13,617 nucleotides of DNA from Patescibacteria group bacterium (lineage in GTDB: Bacteria; Patescibacteriota; Minisyncoccia; JAHISW01; Tagabacteraceae), in contig JAHISW010000027.1 in NCBI GenBank assembly GCA_018817995.1, positions 1 through 13,617 on the forward strand, read 5' to 3'. A program made the translations under genes and the position numbers. The notes below the pieces were generated by a model. That model searched no databases. It was not told the DNA's origin and saw nothing but the letters and a program-made list of their open reading frames with translations. Numbering within the stretch: position 1 is the first letter of the stretch; the number at the start of each line of letters is the position of its first letter. This document shows, one piece after another, positions 13,076-13,617 of the stretch.

Positions 13076-13600
13076 ATGTTTCAAATTGCAAGTTTAGAAA
13101 AAATTTCAGAAGTTTTATCCAATCCCACATGGGACATTCTTGTTCTTTTCTTTTTTTTAGCAACGGGATTCTTTTACGGCGTCCTAGCCGGCAAGAAAAA
13201 ACTTTTGTCGGTGTTGTTCTCTTTGTATATAGCTATTCTTTTGTTGAACAACTTTTTTTATTTGGATATTTTGGCGCAAGGCAAAGAATTGCGAGACGCT
13301 TTTTTGCTTAAATTATCCGCTTTTTTGATTTTCATAATCTTGCTGGCTATTTTGTTCAACAAAACTGTTTTTCGCGGAAGTTCCAAAAATAAAAAATGGT
13401 GGCAAGTGTTTGTTTTGAGTTTCCTTGAAATAGGACTTTTTGTAAGCGCCATTTTTCAATTTTTGCCGGCAAAAGAGGTTTTTAGTTTTTCACCGATTGT
13501 AGAAATGCTCTTCGCCTCGGAAAAATCGTTTTTTTGGTGGATGGTGTTGCCACTTGTGTCTTTATTATTTATATTAAGGAAAAAAGAAATCCGCCCATAG
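13076..13600 (+). CDS. Five-span membrane protein of unknown function
   Basis: A 174-residue hydrophobic protein with predicted spans at about 19-39, 43-64, 75-95, 108-130 and 151-168, and short basic loops (GKKK at 39-42, SSKNKK at 102-107, RKKEIRP at the end). The first two spans, with an aspartate at the head of span 1 and G..YG..AGK between them, loosely resemble CvpA-type proteins, but this is a weak similarity and I do not assign the family. There is no signal peptide and no catalytic motif. ATG 13076 lies 5 bases after the dnaJ stop, with a weak AAGGA 11 bases upstream. Its TAG stop (13598-13600) falls inside the following tRNA gene. Confidence 0.6.
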   Translation: MFQIASLEKISEVLSNPTWDILVLFFFLATGFFYGVLAGKKKLLSVLFSLYIAILLLNNFFYLDILAQGKELRDAFLLKLSAFLIFIILLAILFNKTVFRGSSKNKKWWQVFVLSFLEIGLFVSAIFQFLPAKEVFSFSPIVEMLFASEKSFFWWMVLPLVSLLFILRKKEIRP

Positions 13601-13617
13601 CTCAGTTGGTAGAGCAA
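13591..13617 (+). tRNA. tRNA gene, 5' part (anticodon outside window)
   Basis: Bases fit the 5' quarter of a tRNA: seven acceptor bases CCGCCCA (13591-13597), U8-A9 (13598-13599), D stem GCTC (13600-13603), D loop AGTTGGTA, and D stem GAGC (13612-13615), all at canonical spacing. The window ends before the anticodon, so the amino acid cannot be named and the acceptor stem cannot be checked against its 3' partner. Confidence 0.8.

Noticed and set aside
13598..13600. Naming the tRNA isotype from its 5' bases
   Set aside because: The anticodon and the 3' acceptor strand lie beyond the window; 27 bases do not define the isotype.
1..13617. UGA read as glycine, as in some CPR lineages
   Set aside because: TGA closes dnaJ, the ATPase gene and the baseplate-J-like gene exactly at expected ends, and no conserved gene has an internal TGA.
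1..13617. Insertion sequence, CRISPR array or prophage
   Set aside because: No transposase or integrase, no regularly spaced repeats and no phage genes; the baseplate-J-like protein is a membrane-anchored cellular form next to housekeeping genes.

Overview
The window is AT-rich, and every gene lies on the + strand with tight packing. It reads as part of a streamlined bacterial chromosome, most likely Candidate Phyla Radiation (Patescibacteria). The grounds are an alanyl-tRNA synthetase of only 547 residues that stops after the editing domain, a ribosomal protein L13 trimmed at both ends, almost no Shine-Dalgarno sites, several starts that look leaderless, and the alpha ribosomal operon joined directly to rplM-rpsI. 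The phylum is an inference from these traits. TGA is used as a stop (dnaJ and both envelope genes), so the UGA-glycine code of some CPR lineages does not apply.

Positions 1-600: the 3' end of a CYTH-domain protein, a clear intrinsic terminator, then a 175-base intergenic stretch with a perfect 10-bp inverted repeat and a promoter. Positions 611-1477: a secreted helical-repeat protein with the only strong Shine-Dalgarno site in the window. Its 3' end probably involves a frameshift at an A7 run, because the open frame runs through a terminator and through the alaS -10 box. Positions 1474-3117: minimal alaS. Positions 3142-5624: an actin-like ATPase of the FtsA/PilM type, translationally coupled (ATGA) to a single-span membrane protein with a large outer domain resembling baseplate-J proteins. 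This pair is the least understood and most interesting module.

Positions 5655-9618: a compact translation/transcription operon, infA-rpmJ-rpsM-rpsK-rpsD-rpoA-rplQ-rplM-rpsI, behind a TTGACA/TATATT promoter that abuts the infA start. Positions 9628-13070: grpE-dnaK-dnaJ, continuing the same run of genes without a visible heat-shock element or terminator. Positions 13076-13600: a five-span membrane protein of unknown role, whose stop codon falls inside the 5' end of a tRNA gene cut by the window edge.

Most of the window is housekeeping: tRNA charging, initiation, ribosome assembly, RNA polymerase alpha and the Hsp70 chaperone cycle. No mobile element, CRISPR array or defence system is visible. 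The unusual content lies in gene expression signals (leaderless starts, an AAATAATATG junction shared by three gene pairs, a possible -1 frameshift) and in the FtsA/PilM-like plus baseplate-J-like pair.
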